Positions 9,377 through 17,769 of a stretch of DNA of 64,000 nucleotides are shown piece by piece. The stretch is from Phenylobacterium sp. (lineage in GTDB: Bacteria > Pseudomonadota > Alphaproteobacteria > Caulobacterales > Caulobacteraceae). Both the position numbers and the translations under genes were made by a program. The notes beneath the pieces are model-generated. The model was not told where the DNA came from and did no database searches. It saw only the letters and a list, made by a program, of their open reading frames with translations. The stretch is from assembly GCF_030698145.1 (NCBI RefSeq), contig NZ_JAUYNW010000085.1, forward strand, positions 24,017 to 88,016, read 5' to 3'. Position 1 is the stretch's first letter. Every line of letters begins with the position of its first letter.

Positions 9377-9436
9377 GGGCGGCACCTTAGGCCAAGATCA
9401 AAACAATTGGGTTGCAAAGACACCAAGAATAAGCCC

Positions 9437-9467
9437 GATTGCGGCATCGGATGCCAATCTGGCTAAA
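9437..9467 (+). promoter_or_regulatory. Promoter and operator-like repeat of the Lrp-type gene
   Basis: TTGCGG (9439-9444) and GCTAAA (9462-9467) lie 17 bp apart, placing a start site about 14 bp before the ATG at 9488. An imperfect palindrome, GATTGcGGCAT-cgg-ATGCCAATC (9437-9459), covers the -35 box, a position suited to autoregulation by the Lrp/AsnC protein. Divergent argG shares this region. By-eye reading. Confidence 0.45.
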
Positions 9468-9487
9468 GAAAGAGGCGCTGGGCGCCA

Positions 9488-9949
9488 ATGAAACTCGACA
9501 CGATCGACCGGCGCATCCTACGCGCGCTGCAGCGGGACGGCCGCATGCAGAATATCGAACTCGCCCGGGAGGTGGGCTTGTCGCCTTCGCCCTGCCTGCG
9601 CCGGGTGCGGCTGTTGGAAGAGGCCGGCGTGATCGAGCGCTATGTGGCGGTGCTGGATGGCGCGAAGCTCGGGGTCGGCCTGACCGTGTTCGCGCGCGTC
9701 TGGTTCAAGACCCAGGACGCCGATGTCACCAACCAGTTCGCCGAGGCCGTCCGGAGGATGCCCGAGGTGATGGAGTGCTACCTGACCACCGGCGAATGCG
9801 ACGCCCTGCTGCGCATCGTCACCGCCGACCTGAACAGCTATTGGCGCTTCCAGGCCGACCACCTGACCCGCATCCCCAGCGTCCAGAGCGTCAAGACCGA
9901 CGTTCCGATGGAGACGGTCAAGCGGAGCTTCGAGATTCCGCTTCCCTGA
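9488..9949 (+). CDS. Lrp/AsnC-family transcriptional regulator
   Basis: A 153-residue DNA-binding protein. Residues 1-60 form the AsnC-type helix-turn-helix (LDTIDRRILRALQRDGRM, then LAREVGLSPSPCLRRVRLLEEAGVI), and residues 65-150 form the RAM effector-binding domain with the conserved segment MECYLTTGECDALLRIV. Family members bind amino acids as octamers. Context suggests control of argG or of itself, but no arginine link can be proven here. ATG 9488 has GAGG upstream. Confidence 0.93.
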   Translation: MKLDTIDRRILRALQRDGRMQNIELAREVGLSPSPCLRRVRLLEEAGVIERYVAVLDGAKLGVGLTVFARVWFKTQDADVTNQFAEAVRRMPEVMECYLTTGECDALLRIVTADLNSYWRFQADHLTRIPSVQSVKTDVPMETVKRSFEIPLP

Positions 9950-9958
9950 CCGCCGGCC

Positions 9959-10315
9959 TCAGGGCTTGAGCGCGCCTTCGGCCTCGAGGGCGGCCAGGGC
10001 GCCCTTCAGCCACTGCAGGTGCATGAGCGCGATGACCGCCGCCAAGGTGGCGCGCAGGCCGAAGAAGATCACGTCGTAGCTGATATTGGTCACGCTCCGA
10101 TGGCCCCACAGCAGGACCGCGCCGAAGGCGAAGGCGAGGCCGATCGGCAGGCCCAGGGCGAGGTCCCGCTTCAGCCGCAAGGCCTTGCGGGCGTCACCTT
10201 GCATGGGAACCCTGGTGTCGGCGTCCATGCGCCGCCAGGCGGTCAGGCTGATCGAGGCCATGATGGAGAGCGCCACGATCCACAGGATGTCGGCGGCGAT
10301 GGAAAGCAGCGTCAT
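9959..10315 (-). CDS. Small membrane protein downstream of kup
   Basis: A 118-residue protein with three hydrophobic segments (LWIVALSIMASISLTAW, LALGLPIGLAFAFGAVLLW, IFFGLRATLAAVIALM) separated by a basic loop rich in Arg/Lys. I do not recognise the family. Its ATG at 10315 follows directly on the stop codon of kup without any spacer, so it is translationally coupled to the potassium transporter and may assist it. That role is inference. Confidence 0.7.
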   Translation of the reverse strand: MTLLSIAADILWIVALSIMASISLTAWRRMDADTRVPMQGDARKALRLKRDLALGLPIGLAFAFGAVLLWGHRSVTNISYDVIFFGLRATLAAVIALMHLQWLKGALAALEAEGALKP

Positions 10316-12235
10316 CTAGACGGTCACCTGGGTGCCAAGCTCCACCACCCGGCCCGGGGGGATCTTGTAGAAGTCGGTGGGATTGGCCGCGTTGCGCATC
10401 AGGAAGATGAAGATCTTGTCCTGCCAGAGCGGCATGCCCGACTGGGCCGAGGGCACGATGGAGCGGCGGCCGAGGAAGAAGCTGGTGGCCATGATGTCGA
10501 ACTTCAGCCCCTGCTTGCGGCACAGGCCGAGCGCCTTGGGCAGGTTCGGGCTCTCCATGAAGCCGTAGGAGATGAACACCTTCTTGAAGTCGTCGTTGAC
10601 CGGTTCGATGCGGATGCGGTCGTCGTCCTTCACCCGCGGGGTCTCGGCGGTCAGCACGGTCAGCACGATGTTCTTCTCGTGCAGCACCTTGTTGTGCTTG
10701 AGATTGTGCATCAGGGCGACCGGGGCCATGTCGGGGTCCGAGGTCAGGAAGATCGCCGTGCCGGGCGCGCGGTGCGGCGCGCGGGCCCGCAGGATTTCCG
10801 ACAGTTCCACCAGCGGCACGGAATCGCGGCGGGTCTTCTCGCTGAGGATGTCGGCGCCCCGGGTCCAGGTCCACATGATGACCACCAGCGCGGCGCCCAG
10901 GACCAGCGGCAGCCAGGCGCCGTCGGGGATCTTCAGCAGGTTCGAGCCGATGAACACCACGTCCAGGACGCCGAAGGCGCCCGCCGCGGCCGCCGCCTGC
11001 CAGGCCGGACGCTTCCACATGTGCTTGACGATGACGAAGAAGATCAGGGTGTCGACGAACATCGATCCCGTCACCGCGATGCCGTAGGCCGCCGCCAGGG
11101 CCGAAGAGTTCTGGAAGGTGAACAGCAGGATCAGCACGCCCACCATCAGGAAGGTGTTGACCTGCGGCACGAAGATCTGGCCGGCCTGGGTCTCGGAGGT
11201 CCGGCGGATGTCGATGCGCGGCAGCAGGCCGAGCTGCACCGCCTGCTGGGTCATCGAGAAGGCGCCGGTGATCACCGCCTGGCTGGCGATGACGGTGGCG
11301 ACGGTGGCCAGCACCAGCACCGGCCAGTAGGCGATCTCCGGGACCATGTCCCAGAACGGATTGTGCCGCGCCATCGGGTGGGCCAGCACATTGGCGCCCT
11401 GGCCAAGATAGTTGAGCAGCAGGCAGGGCAGGACGAACCACAGCCAGGCGGCGCGGATCGGGCCTTTCCCGAAGTGGCCCATGTCGGCGTAGAGCGCCTC
11501 GGCCCCGGTCACCGCCAGGAACACCGAGCCCAGGATGACGAAGCCCACCAGGCCGTCGTTCAGCAGGAAGCGGACCCCGTAGTAGGGATTGAAGGCCCGC
11601 AGGATCGAGAGGTCGTCGGCGATGTGGTAGACGCCGAGCGCGCCCAGCACGAGGAACCAGACGGCGGTGATCGGCCCGAACAGGGCGGCCATGCGGTGGG
11701 TGCCGCGCGCCTGGACCATGAACAACCCCACCAGCACGGCGGCCGAGATCGGCACGATATAGGGCTCGATGCCGCGGCCCAGGCCTGGCGCGTCCTTCAG
11801 GCCCTCGACGGCCGAGAGCACGGAAATGGCCGGGGTGATCACCCCGTCGCCGTAGAACAGGGCCGCGCCGACCACGCCCAGGAAGAATACCGCTGTGGAG
11901 CGTTTGGGCAGATAACGCTGGGCCAGCGCCATGAGCGCCAGCGTGCCGCCTTCGCCCTTGTTGTCGGCCCGCATCAGGAAGACGACGTACTTGATGGTGA
12001 CGATGAGGAAGAGCGCCCAGATCACCAGGGAGACCACGCCCAGCACCGCCAGCTCGCTCGCGCCGCCCGACCGGGAATGGTGCAGGGCCTCGCGCATGGC
12101 GTAGAGCGGGCTCGTTCCGATATCTCCGAACACCACGCCGATGGCCCCGAGCGCGAGCGCCCGGAAGCTGTCTTTCTTGTGGGGGGAGTGAGACTCCTCC
12201 GCCGCCTCCAGGGCGACGCCGGCCGGGTCAGCCAT
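10316..12235 (-). CDS. kup: KUP-family potassium uptake protein
   Basis: A 639-residue inner-membrane potassium transporter, probably K+/H+ symport. It starts with the family signature GDIGTSPLYAMREAL near residues 36-50, then some twelve TM helices (for example SAAVLVGLFMVQARGTHRMA, GAEALYADMGHFGKGPIR) and a C-terminal cytoplasmic domain of about 160 residues that ends in KIPPGRVVELGTQVTV. Full length for the family. ATG 12235. First gene of a two-gene operon with the small membrane protein at 9959-10315. The upstream region of about 200 bp is shared with a divergent SDR gene. Confidence 0.97.
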   Translation of the reverse strand: MADPAGVALEAAEESHSPHKKDSFRALALGAIGVVFGDIGTSPLYAMREALHHSRSGGASELAVLGVVSLVIWALFLIVTIKYVVFLMRADNKGEGGTLALMALAQRYLPKRSTAVFFLGVVGAALFYGDGVITPAISVLSAVEGLKDAPGLGRGIEPYIVPISAAVLVGLFMVQARGTHRMAALFGPITAVWFLVLGALGVYHIADDLSILRAFNPYYGVRFLLNDGLVGFVILGSVFLAVTGAEALYADMGHFGKGPIRAAWLWFVLPCLLLNYLGQGANVLAHPMARHNPFWDMVPEIAYWPVLVLATVATVIASQAVITGAFSMTQQAVQLGLLPRIDIRRTSETQAGQIFVPQVNTFLMVGVLILLFTFQNSSALAAAYGIAVTGSMFVDTLIFFVIVKHMWKRPAWQAAAAAGAFGVLDVVFIGSNLLKIPDGAWLPLVLGAALVVIMWTWTRGADILSEKTRRDSVPLVELSEILRARAPHRAPGTAIFLTSDPDMAPVALMHNLKHNKVLHEKNIVLTVLTAETPRVKDDDRIRIEPVNDDFKKVFISYGFMESPNLPKALGLCRKQGLKFDIMATSFFLGRRSIVPSAQSGMPLWQDKIFIFLMRNAANPTDFYKIPPGRVVELGTQVTV

Positions 12236-12442
12236 TCAAAGTCTCCGGGAACAGGATCATGGGTTCCCTTGGGCGGCCCGATGCCGTCGCGGCGGGCGCG
12301 ATACACCCGATTGAACCGCCATACAACGTCGGCGTGGCCGCGTCATGCTGACGCTCACCGGCTCGGAGCGCGCGCGGCTTGACCTTCGGACGGCTTTGGC
12401 CACCTTCGGGGCTTGACCGCTTCGAGAGGTTCGAGGGCCGAC

Positions 12443-13282
12443 ATGGATCGCAGACTTGCGCTGGTGACAGGGGCCTCGGCCGGCATCGGCGCGGCCTTCG
12501 CGCGCATCTTCGCCAGCCACGGCTACGACGTGGCGCTCACCGCCCGGCGCACCGACCGGCTGGAGAAACTGGCCGAGGAGATCCGCCTGCGCTTCGGGGT
12601 CGAGACCCTGACCATCACCGCCGACCTGGCCGAGCCCGCCGCCCCCGCCGCCATCCTCGATCACCTGACGGCCCATGGCCGGGTGGTGGACGCCCTGATC
12701 AACAACGCCGGCTACGGCATCCCCGGCGGCTTCCTGGAGACCCCCTGGGAGGCGCATGCGGCCTTCCTGCGGGTCATGCTGACCGCGCCGACGGAGCTGG
12801 CGCACCGGGTGCTGCCGGGCATGGTCGAGCGCCGCTTCGGGCGGATCGTCAACGTGGCCTCCCTGGCCGGCCTGATCCCGGGCTCGGCGGGGGCCAGCCT
12901 CTACGGCGCGACCAAGAGCTATCTGGTGAAGGCGTCTCAGAGCCTGCACCTGGAGAACCAGGCCACCGGGGTGCATGTGAGCGCGCTATGTCCGGGCTTC
13001 ACCTATTCGGAGTTCCACGACGCCAACCACACCCGCGACCAGATCAGCCGCGGGGCGCCCGAATGGATGTGGCTGGGCGCTGACGAGGTGGCCGCCGCCG
13101 GCTACGAGGCCGTGGAGGCCAACCGCGCCATCTGCGTGCCCGGCGCGCCGAACAAGGCCATCGCCGCCTTCGCCAAGCTGGTCCCCGACGACTGGGCCCT
13201 GGCGCTCATGGCCAGCCAGGGGCCACGTTTCCGGGGGAAGGTGCAAGTCGCCCCTCATCAAACCAGGGATGACACTCTTTGA
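12443..13282 (+). CDS. SDR-family oxidoreductase
   Basis: About 279 residues of a classical short-chain dehydrogenase/reductase. The nucleotide-binding motif is TGASAGIG at the N-terminus, with Arg residues after the second strand (TARRTDRL), which favours NADP(H). The NNAGYG motif, catalytic Ser in NVASLAGL and Tyr/Lys in YGATKSYLVK are all present. The substrate is unknown; related proteins carry names such as SDR dehydrogenase DltE-like. ATG 12443 chosen, as it precedes the fold directly; an upstream TTG adds ten unsupported residues. Confidence 0.92.
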   Translation: MDRRLALVTGASAGIGAAFARIFASHGYDVALTARRTDRLEKLAEEIRLRFGVETLTITADLAEPAAPAAILDHLTAHGRVVDALINNAGYGIPGGFLETPWEAHAAFLRVMLTAPTELAHRVLPGMVERRFGRIVNVASLAGLIPGSAGASLYGATKSYLVKASQSLHLENQATGVHVSALCPGFTYSEFHDANHTRDQISRGAPEWMWLGADEVAAAGYEAVEANRAICVPGAPNKAIAAFAKLVPDDWALALMASQGPRFRGKVQVAPHQTRDDTL

Positions 13283-13294
13283 CCGGTTTCGGTG

Positions 13295-13984
13295 CTACTT
13301 CGCGTAGGGCGCCGCAGCCTCGCGCAAGATGACGCCCGCTGTCGACTCCGCGATGCCGGCCAGGATGAATTGGACGGCCAGGGCGCAGAGGATCAGGCCC
13401 AGGACGCGGACCACGATGGTCAGGCCGATGCGTCCCAGCAGCCGGGTGATCACGGGTGTGGCCCAGAAGCTGAGCATGGTGGCCAGCGCCAGGGCGGCGA
13501 TCACCGCCACCCCCACGGCGGCCCCGGCCAGGCCGAACCGCTTGGCCTCGCTGGCGTAGATCACCACTGTCGAGATGGCGCCGGGCCCGATCAGCAGCGG
13601 CATCGCGAAGGGCACGATCATCCGTTCGAACCGGGCGCGGGCCTGGGCCCGGCCGCCAGCCGTGGCGCCGTCGTCGCCCTCGAGGGTCAGGCTGGCGGTG
13701 AAATCGTTGCGCACCATGTCGAGGCCCAGGAGGAACAGGATCACCCCGCCGGCGATGCGGAAGGCCGCGAGCGAGATGCCGAAGAACTCCAGCAGGGCCA
13801 GGCCGGAGAAATAGAAGAAGGTCAGGAAGACCAGCACGAACAGCGAGAGATAGACCGCGATCAGCCGGCTCTCGCGGCCCTTGACCCCATTGGTCGCCGC
13901 GGCGAACAGCGGAACGTTCCCGATCGGATCGATCAGGGCGAAAAGGGCGACGAAGAAGTTGACCGCGAAGTCCCACTGGCTCAT
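13295..13984 (-). CDS. MarC-family membrane protein
   Basis: A 229-residue inner-membrane protein of the MarC/YhgN family, with six TM helices and the family pattern FFVALFALIDPIGNVPLFAAAT near the N-terminus and FAMPLLIGPGAISTVVIYA in the second half. The older link to multiple antibiotic resistance is not supported for the family, so the function is open. ATG 13984. Convergent with the SDR gene, 12 bp apart, and divergent from pyrF. Confidence 0.92.
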   Translation of the reverse strand: MSQWDFAVNFFVALFALIDPIGNVPLFAAATNGVKGRESRLIAVYLSLFVLVFLTFFYFSGLALLEFFGISLAAFRIAGGVILFLLGLDMVRNDFTASLTLEGDDGATAGGRAQARARFERMIVPFAMPLLIGPGAISTVVIYASEAKRFGLAGAAVGVAVIAALALATMLSFWATPVITRLLGRIGLTIVVRVLGLILCALAVQFILAGIAESTAGVILREAAAPYAK

Positions 13985-14059
13985 GCCTGGGTCTTAGCCC
14001 AATTCGACGCCGCGCCGAACCCCGCACCGGGGGGTGCGCAGACCTGCCTGGAGACCGCC

Positions 14060-14770
14060 ATGAGCCTCGCCGCCGCCGTCCGCTGCGACCCGCGTCTGAT
14101 CGTGCCGCTGGACCTGCCCACGGTCGAGGAGGCCCGCGCCCTGGTGGCCGCCCTGGGCGATGCGGTGAGCTTCTACAAGGTGGGCCTGGAGCTGTTCGCC
14201 ACCGGCGGCGGCATGACGCTGGCCCGCGAGCTGAAGGCCGCCGGCCATCAAGTGTTCATCGACTGGAAGCTCCACGACATCGGCGCCACGGTGCAGCGGG
14301 CCGCCAGCGTGCTGGCCGACACCGGCTGCGACTTCCTGACGGTTCACGCCGAGCCCCAGGTGATGGAGGCCGCGGTGCGCGGCAAGGGCCGCTCGTCGTT
14401 GAAGATCCTGGGTGTGACTGTGCTGACCAGCCTGGGCGACGCCGACCTGGTCGAGATGGGGTTCTCCGAGACCGCCCGCCAACTGGTCGAGCGGCGCATC
14501 CATCACGCGGTCAAGGCCGGCTGCGACGGGGTGGTCGCCAGCCCGCACGAGGCGGCCCTGGCGCGCGCCATCGGCGGCCAGGACTTCCTGGTGGTGACGC
14601 CCGGCGTGCGGCCCGACTGGTCGGCCAGGAACGACCAGGCCCGCGCCGCCACCCCCGCCGACGCGCTCAAGGCCGGCGCCAGCCACATCGTCTGCGGCCG
14701 CCCGATCAGCGCCGCCAACGATCCGCGCGAAGCCGCCCTGCGGGTGGCCGCGGAGATGTTCGGGGTCTAG
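14060..14770 (+). CDS. pyrF: Orotidine-5'-phosphate decarboxylase
   Basis: Decarboxylates OMP to UMP, the last step of pyrimidine synthesis. The 236-residue TIM barrel shows LIVPLDLPTVEEA at strand 1, the catalytic Lys/Asp array FIDWKLHDIGATV, and VTPGVRPDW plus VCGRPISAANDP at the phosphate-binding end. ATG 14060 follows CTGGAGA. A copy of the palindromic repeat begins 11 bp after the stop. Confidence 0.97.
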   Translation: MSLAAAVRCDPRLIVPLDLPTVEEARALVAALGDAVSFYKVGLELFATGGGMTLARELKAAGHQVFIDWKLHDIGATVQRAASVLADTGCDFLTVHAEPQVMEAAVRGKGRSSLKILGVTVLTSLGDADLVEMGFSETARQLVERRIHHAVKAGCDGVVASPHEAALARAIGGQDFLVVTPGVRPDWSARNDQARAATPADALKAGASHIVCGRPISAANDPREAALRVAAEMFGV

Positions 14771-14781
14771 GCGCATTGTCC

Positions 14782-14930
14782 CAGATGCTCCCCCCCTGGG
14801 GGAGCTGTCACCGTAGGTGACTGAGGGGGACTTTGACTCTTGTTTGTGGGCTGCAACCCCCTCCGTCTCGTCGCGAAGAGGCGACGATCCACCTCCCCCA
14901 AATCGCGCTCCGCGCTGGGGGAGGATCTTG
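14782..14930 (+). repeat. Palindromic intergenic repeat, copy R1
   Basis: About 149 bp filling the gap between the convergent pyrF and the secreted-protein gene. It opens with AGATGCTCCCCCC and a GGGGGAGCTGTC fold-back, carries the small stem TCACC/GGTGA, then GACTGAGGGGGACTTTGACTC, and closes with a second hairpin set (GTCGCGAAGAGGCGAC; CACCTCCCCC and CTGGGGGAGGATCT). Four other copies occur in the window, at 29911, 36466, 40350 and 54305. Confidence 0.85.
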
Positions 14931-14936
14931 GTGGTT

Positions 14937-15596
14937 TTAGTGCTTCCCCCCGCCGCAGCCGCTCTTGCAACCGCGGGCGCCGTGATGGCCGCCGCGGCCG
15001 CCGAAGCGGATGCTGACATTGGAGGACGAGGAGGCCGAGGCCGAAGCGCGCGCCGAGGCGCCGGCGAAGGCGCCCGCGCCCGCCACGGAGTAACCGCCGC
15101 CGCCGCCGCCATAGCCGCCGTCCATGTAGCCGCCGACGCCGCCGTAATCGTAGAAGAAGCTGGAGGGCACGCCGATCTCCCCGACCGCCCGGCCGCAGGT
15201 CGAGCGGCAGGCCGCGCCCGGCCAGCCATAGTTCTGCGAGGCGTAGCCGTAGGTGGGGATCTGGTAGCCGTAGCCGCGCGAGCGTTCGCGCTCATCGTAG
15301 CGGGCCTCGACGTGGCGGCGGTCGTAGCCGGACGGGCCGTAGCGGTCAGGGCCGGGGTCCGCATAACGCCCGCGCCAGCCGCTGTCGTATTCCTCGTCCT
15401 GGATGCGACGCTCGGCATAGGCCATCCGACGGTCGTCGGCATAGCCGCCTTGCTCGTAGCGCTCGTCGTAGCGGCTGCTGGGACCCTGGTCGTAGCCGGG
15501 CCCTCCCATGAGCTCGGGATAGCGGTCTCCCGCCAGGGCAGAGCCCGCGCCGCACGCCAGGGTTAGACCGACAACCGCGCTCAGAATCCGACGCAT
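14937..15596 (-). CDS. Secreted low-complexity Tyr/Gly/Ser-rich protein
   Basis: A 219-residue exported protein with a clear signal peptide (MRRILSAVVGLTLACGAGSALA). I do not recognise the family. Residues 25-110 are strongly charged with recurrent YDxR-type units (SSRYDERYEQGGY, YDRRHVEARYDERERSRGYG). A short conserved-looking core with two Cys, CRSTCGRAVGEIGVPSSFFYDYGG, follows. Then come a poly-Gly tract, an alternating Ala/Ser tract and a C-terminal tail with two further Cys and several His (HHGARGCKSGCGGGKH) that could bind metal. ATG 15596 follows GGAGG. It may be a surface or cell-wall-associated protein, which is inference. Confidence 0.75.
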   Translation of the reverse strand: MRRILSAVVGLTLACGAGSALAGDRYPELMGGPGYDQGPSSRYDERYEQGGYADDRRMAYAERRIQDEEYDSGWRGRYADPGPDRYGPSGYDRRHVEARYDERERSRGYGYQIPTYGYASQNYGWPGAACRSTCGRAVGEIGVPSSFFYDYGGVGGYMDGGYGGGGGGYSVAGAGAFAGASARASASASSSSNVSIRFGGRGGHHGARGCKSGCGGGKH

Positions 15597-15685
15597 GACC
15601 GCCTCCGCACACAAGATTTCGGGCGGAGCCTAGGGATGTGGGGCCGCTCTCGCGACCGCTTGCCCCTCAGGCGGGAGCGACAGGG

Positions 15686-15886
15686 TTAAAAATCAACCGC
15701 GATGCCCTTGCGCTCCCAGTCGCCGAAGCGCGTGGGCTCCAGGCCGCTGGGGCCGCCGGCTTCGGCGGCGCGGGCGGCGGCTTCCGCTTCGGCCGCATGG
15801 CGCGCGGCGGCCTCCTCCAGCGCGCGGCGAGCGGCGGGGGTCAGAACCTTGTCCGGGGCGGCGTTAGGCGGGGTCTGGTCGGGCAT
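15686..15886 (-). CDS. DUF1674 protein (succinate dehydrogenase assembly factor 4-like)
   Basis: A 66-residue protein with an Ala/Glu-rich helix (residues 17-43) and the C-terminal DUF1674 signature GGPSGLEPTRFGDWERKG, ending in DF. The mitochondrial member, SDHAF4, binds the flavinylated SdhA subunit; alphaproteobacterial copies are small orphans like this one. ATG 15886. No sdh genes lie nearby. Confidence 0.88.
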   Translation of the reverse strand: MPDQTPPNAAPDKVLTPAARRALEEAAARHAAEAEAAARAAEAGGPSGLEPTRFGDWERKGIAVDF

Positions 15887-15997
15887 GGGCGGAATTTAGG
15901 GACTGTGAGCCGCCAAGGCCAGCATTGTCAGGCCCGGGATACTGGATCTAGATAGGCCTGCAGGCGTCGGCCACGGCGCACGTTCGGGGGAACGTCC

Positions 15998-16381
15998 ATG
16001 TCCAAGCTGTCCTTGTCTTTCTTTACGGTGGCCGCGCTTTGTGGACTTGCCGGTATGGTCTTCGGCGCGGTGATGGGGATCACCGAGGACTTCACGCTCG
16101 CCCCGTCCCACGCGCACCTGAACCTGCTGGGCTGGGTGAGCCTGGCGCTCATGGGGACCTTCTACGCCATGTCCGGCCGGGGCGGCCGGTTGGGCTGGAT
16201 CAATTTCGCGCTATCCAGCGCCGGCGCCATCCTCATGTCGGTCTCGCTCGCCCTCTTTCTCGGCGGCGCCAAGCCGTTCCTGACCGGGGTGATGGCGGGG
16301 ACGCTCATCGCGGTCCTGGGCATGCTCGCCTTCGTCGCCTCGGTGGCGCGGAGCTGGGGCCGGAGCAGCCCCGCGGCCTAA
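15998..16381 (+). CDS. Four-helix membrane protein with a SHAHLN motif
   Basis: A 127-residue integral membrane protein with four TM helices. The second helix starts with PSHAHLNLLGWVSLALMGTF, where two His residues two apart resemble the haem-ligand region of oxidase subunit I and of small cytochrome-like proteins. Family function unknown to me. ATG 15998 follows GGGGGAA. rsmB starts 41 bp after its stop, so the two may be co-transcribed. Confidence 0.8.
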   Translation: MSKLSLSFFTVAALCGLAGMVFGAVMGITEDFTLAPSHAHLNLLGWVSLALMGTFYAMSGRGGRLGWINFALSSAGAILMSVSLALFLGGAKPFLTGVMAGTLIAVLGMLAFVASVARSWGRSSPAA

Positions 16382-16422
16382 GGCGGCTTGCATCGGGGCG
16401 CGGAAGGGGGCACGCCCCGCCC

Positions 16423-17706
16423 GTGACTTCAGATGCAGACCTCGGCCTTCCGGCCCGCCGCGCGGCCCTCGACATCCTTTCCGCCAGCCTTGCGCGCAGG
16501 GCCGGCCTGGACGAGGCGCTCAACCGTCCCGCCTTCGGGGCCCTGCCGCCCCGCGACCGCGGCTTCGCCATGGCGCTGGCCATGGCCACCCTGCGCCGGC
16601 TGGGGGCCATCGATCGGGCGCTCGACGCCAAGCTTGCCAAGGCCCCGCCCGAGGCGGTGCGCAACATCCTGCGGATCGGTGTGACCCAGGCCTTCGTGCT
16701 GGACACCCCGGCCTTCGCCGCGGTCACCACCAGCGTCGACCTGGCGGCTAGCCATTCCTCGACCCGGGCCTTCAAGGGCCTGGTCAACGCCGTGCTGCGC
16801 GGCCTGGTGCGCGAGCCGCCGAAACTGGACGAGCCCGAGGCCCTTGCGCCGCCCTGGCTCTATGCCCGCTGGAGCGCAGCCTTCGGCCCCCAGGCCGCTA
16901 GGGACATGGCCGCCTTGATCGCCGACGAACCCGCCACCGACCTCTCGCCGAAGTCCCTGGACGGCCTGGCCGCCCTGGCCGCCGAACTCGAGGCCGAGAT
17001 GCTCACCGGCGGGACCCTGCGCACCGCCCGCAAGGGCGACGTGGCCGCCTGGCCCGCCTATGAGGCCGGGTCGTGGTGGGTGCAGGACGCCAGCGCGGCG
17101 ATCCCCGCGCGGCTGCTGAACGTAGGCCCCGGCGAGACCGCCCTCGACATGTGCGCCGCCCCCGGCGGCAAGACCCTGCAGCTCGCCGCCACGGGCGCGA
17201 GCGTCACCGCCATCGACCGCTCCGCCGCGCGCCTGGTGCGGGTCAGCGAGAACCTGGAACGCATGGGGCTGGCCGCCGAGATCGCCGCCGCCGAGGCCGG
17301 CGACTGGGCCGATACGCGCGAATTCGACGCCGTGCTGCTGGACGCACCCTGCAGCGCCACCGGCACGTTCCGGCGCCATCCCGACGTGCTGTGGGCCGCG
17401 CGGCCGGGCGACGTGGCGGCCCTGGCCGGGGTGCAGTCACGGCTGCTAGACTCCGCGGCGCGGCGCACTCGGGTCGGCGGACGGCTGGTCTATTGCGTCT
17501 GTTCGCTGGAGCCGGAGGAGGGCGAGGCCCAGGTCGCGGGCTTCCTGGCCCGCCATCCCGGCTTCGCGCTCGCCCCCATGGCGGCGGGGGAGGGCGGGGC
17601 GCCGGAGGCCAGCCTGCTGGCCGACGGGACCCTGCGCCTGCTGCCTCACCAGCGGCCGGGCGGGCAGGACGGATTCTACGTTGCCCGCTTCACCCGTAGC
17701 TCCTGA
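16423..17706 (+). CDS. rsmB: 16S rRNA (cytosine-5) methyltransferase RsmB-like
   Basis: About 427 residues. The first 130 form a NusB-like RNA-binding domain (AFGALPPRDRGFAMALAMAT, VRNILRIGVTQAFVLDTPAF). The C-terminal Rossmann methyltransferase has the SAM motif DMCAAPGGKT near 241-250 and the two catalytic cysteines in DAPCSATG (about 306) and VYCVCSLEPEEGE (about 357). It methylates C967 of 16S rRNA in E. coli. GTG 16423 is the likely start. It leads a run with rpe and a heparinase-like gene. Confidence 0.93.
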   Translation: MTSDADLGLPARRAALDILSASLARRAGLDEALNRPAFGALPPRDRGFAMALAMATLRRLGAIDRALDAKLAKAPPEAVRNILRIGVTQAFVLDTPAFAAVTTSVDLAASHSSTRAFKGLVNAVLRGLVREPPKLDEPEALAPPWLYARWSAAFGPQAARDMAALIADEPATDLSPKSLDGLAALAAELEAEMLTGGTLRTARKGDVAAWPAYEAGSWWVQDASAAIPARLLNVGPGETALDMCAAPGGKTLQLAATGASVTAIDRSAARLVRVSENLERMGLAAEIAAAEAGDWADTREFDAVLLDAPCSATGTFRRHPDVLWAARPGDVAALAGVQSRLLDSAARRTRVGGRLVYCVCSLEPEEGEAQVAGFLARHPGFALAPMAAGEGGAPEASLLADGTLRLLPHQRPGGQDGFYVARFTRSS

Positions 17707-17769
17707 CGACCCACTCTCTTCAAGAATTGTCGGTTGGCGCAGCGGCCGGGCTTGGCTAAGTCCAGGGAC

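Noticed and set aside
10019..12382. A 787-codon plus-strand frame opposite kup
   Set aside because: It is the antisense of kup, with a His/Gln/Gly/Arg-rich product typical of reverse-frame shadows in GC-rich DNA. Kup has full motifs on the other strand.
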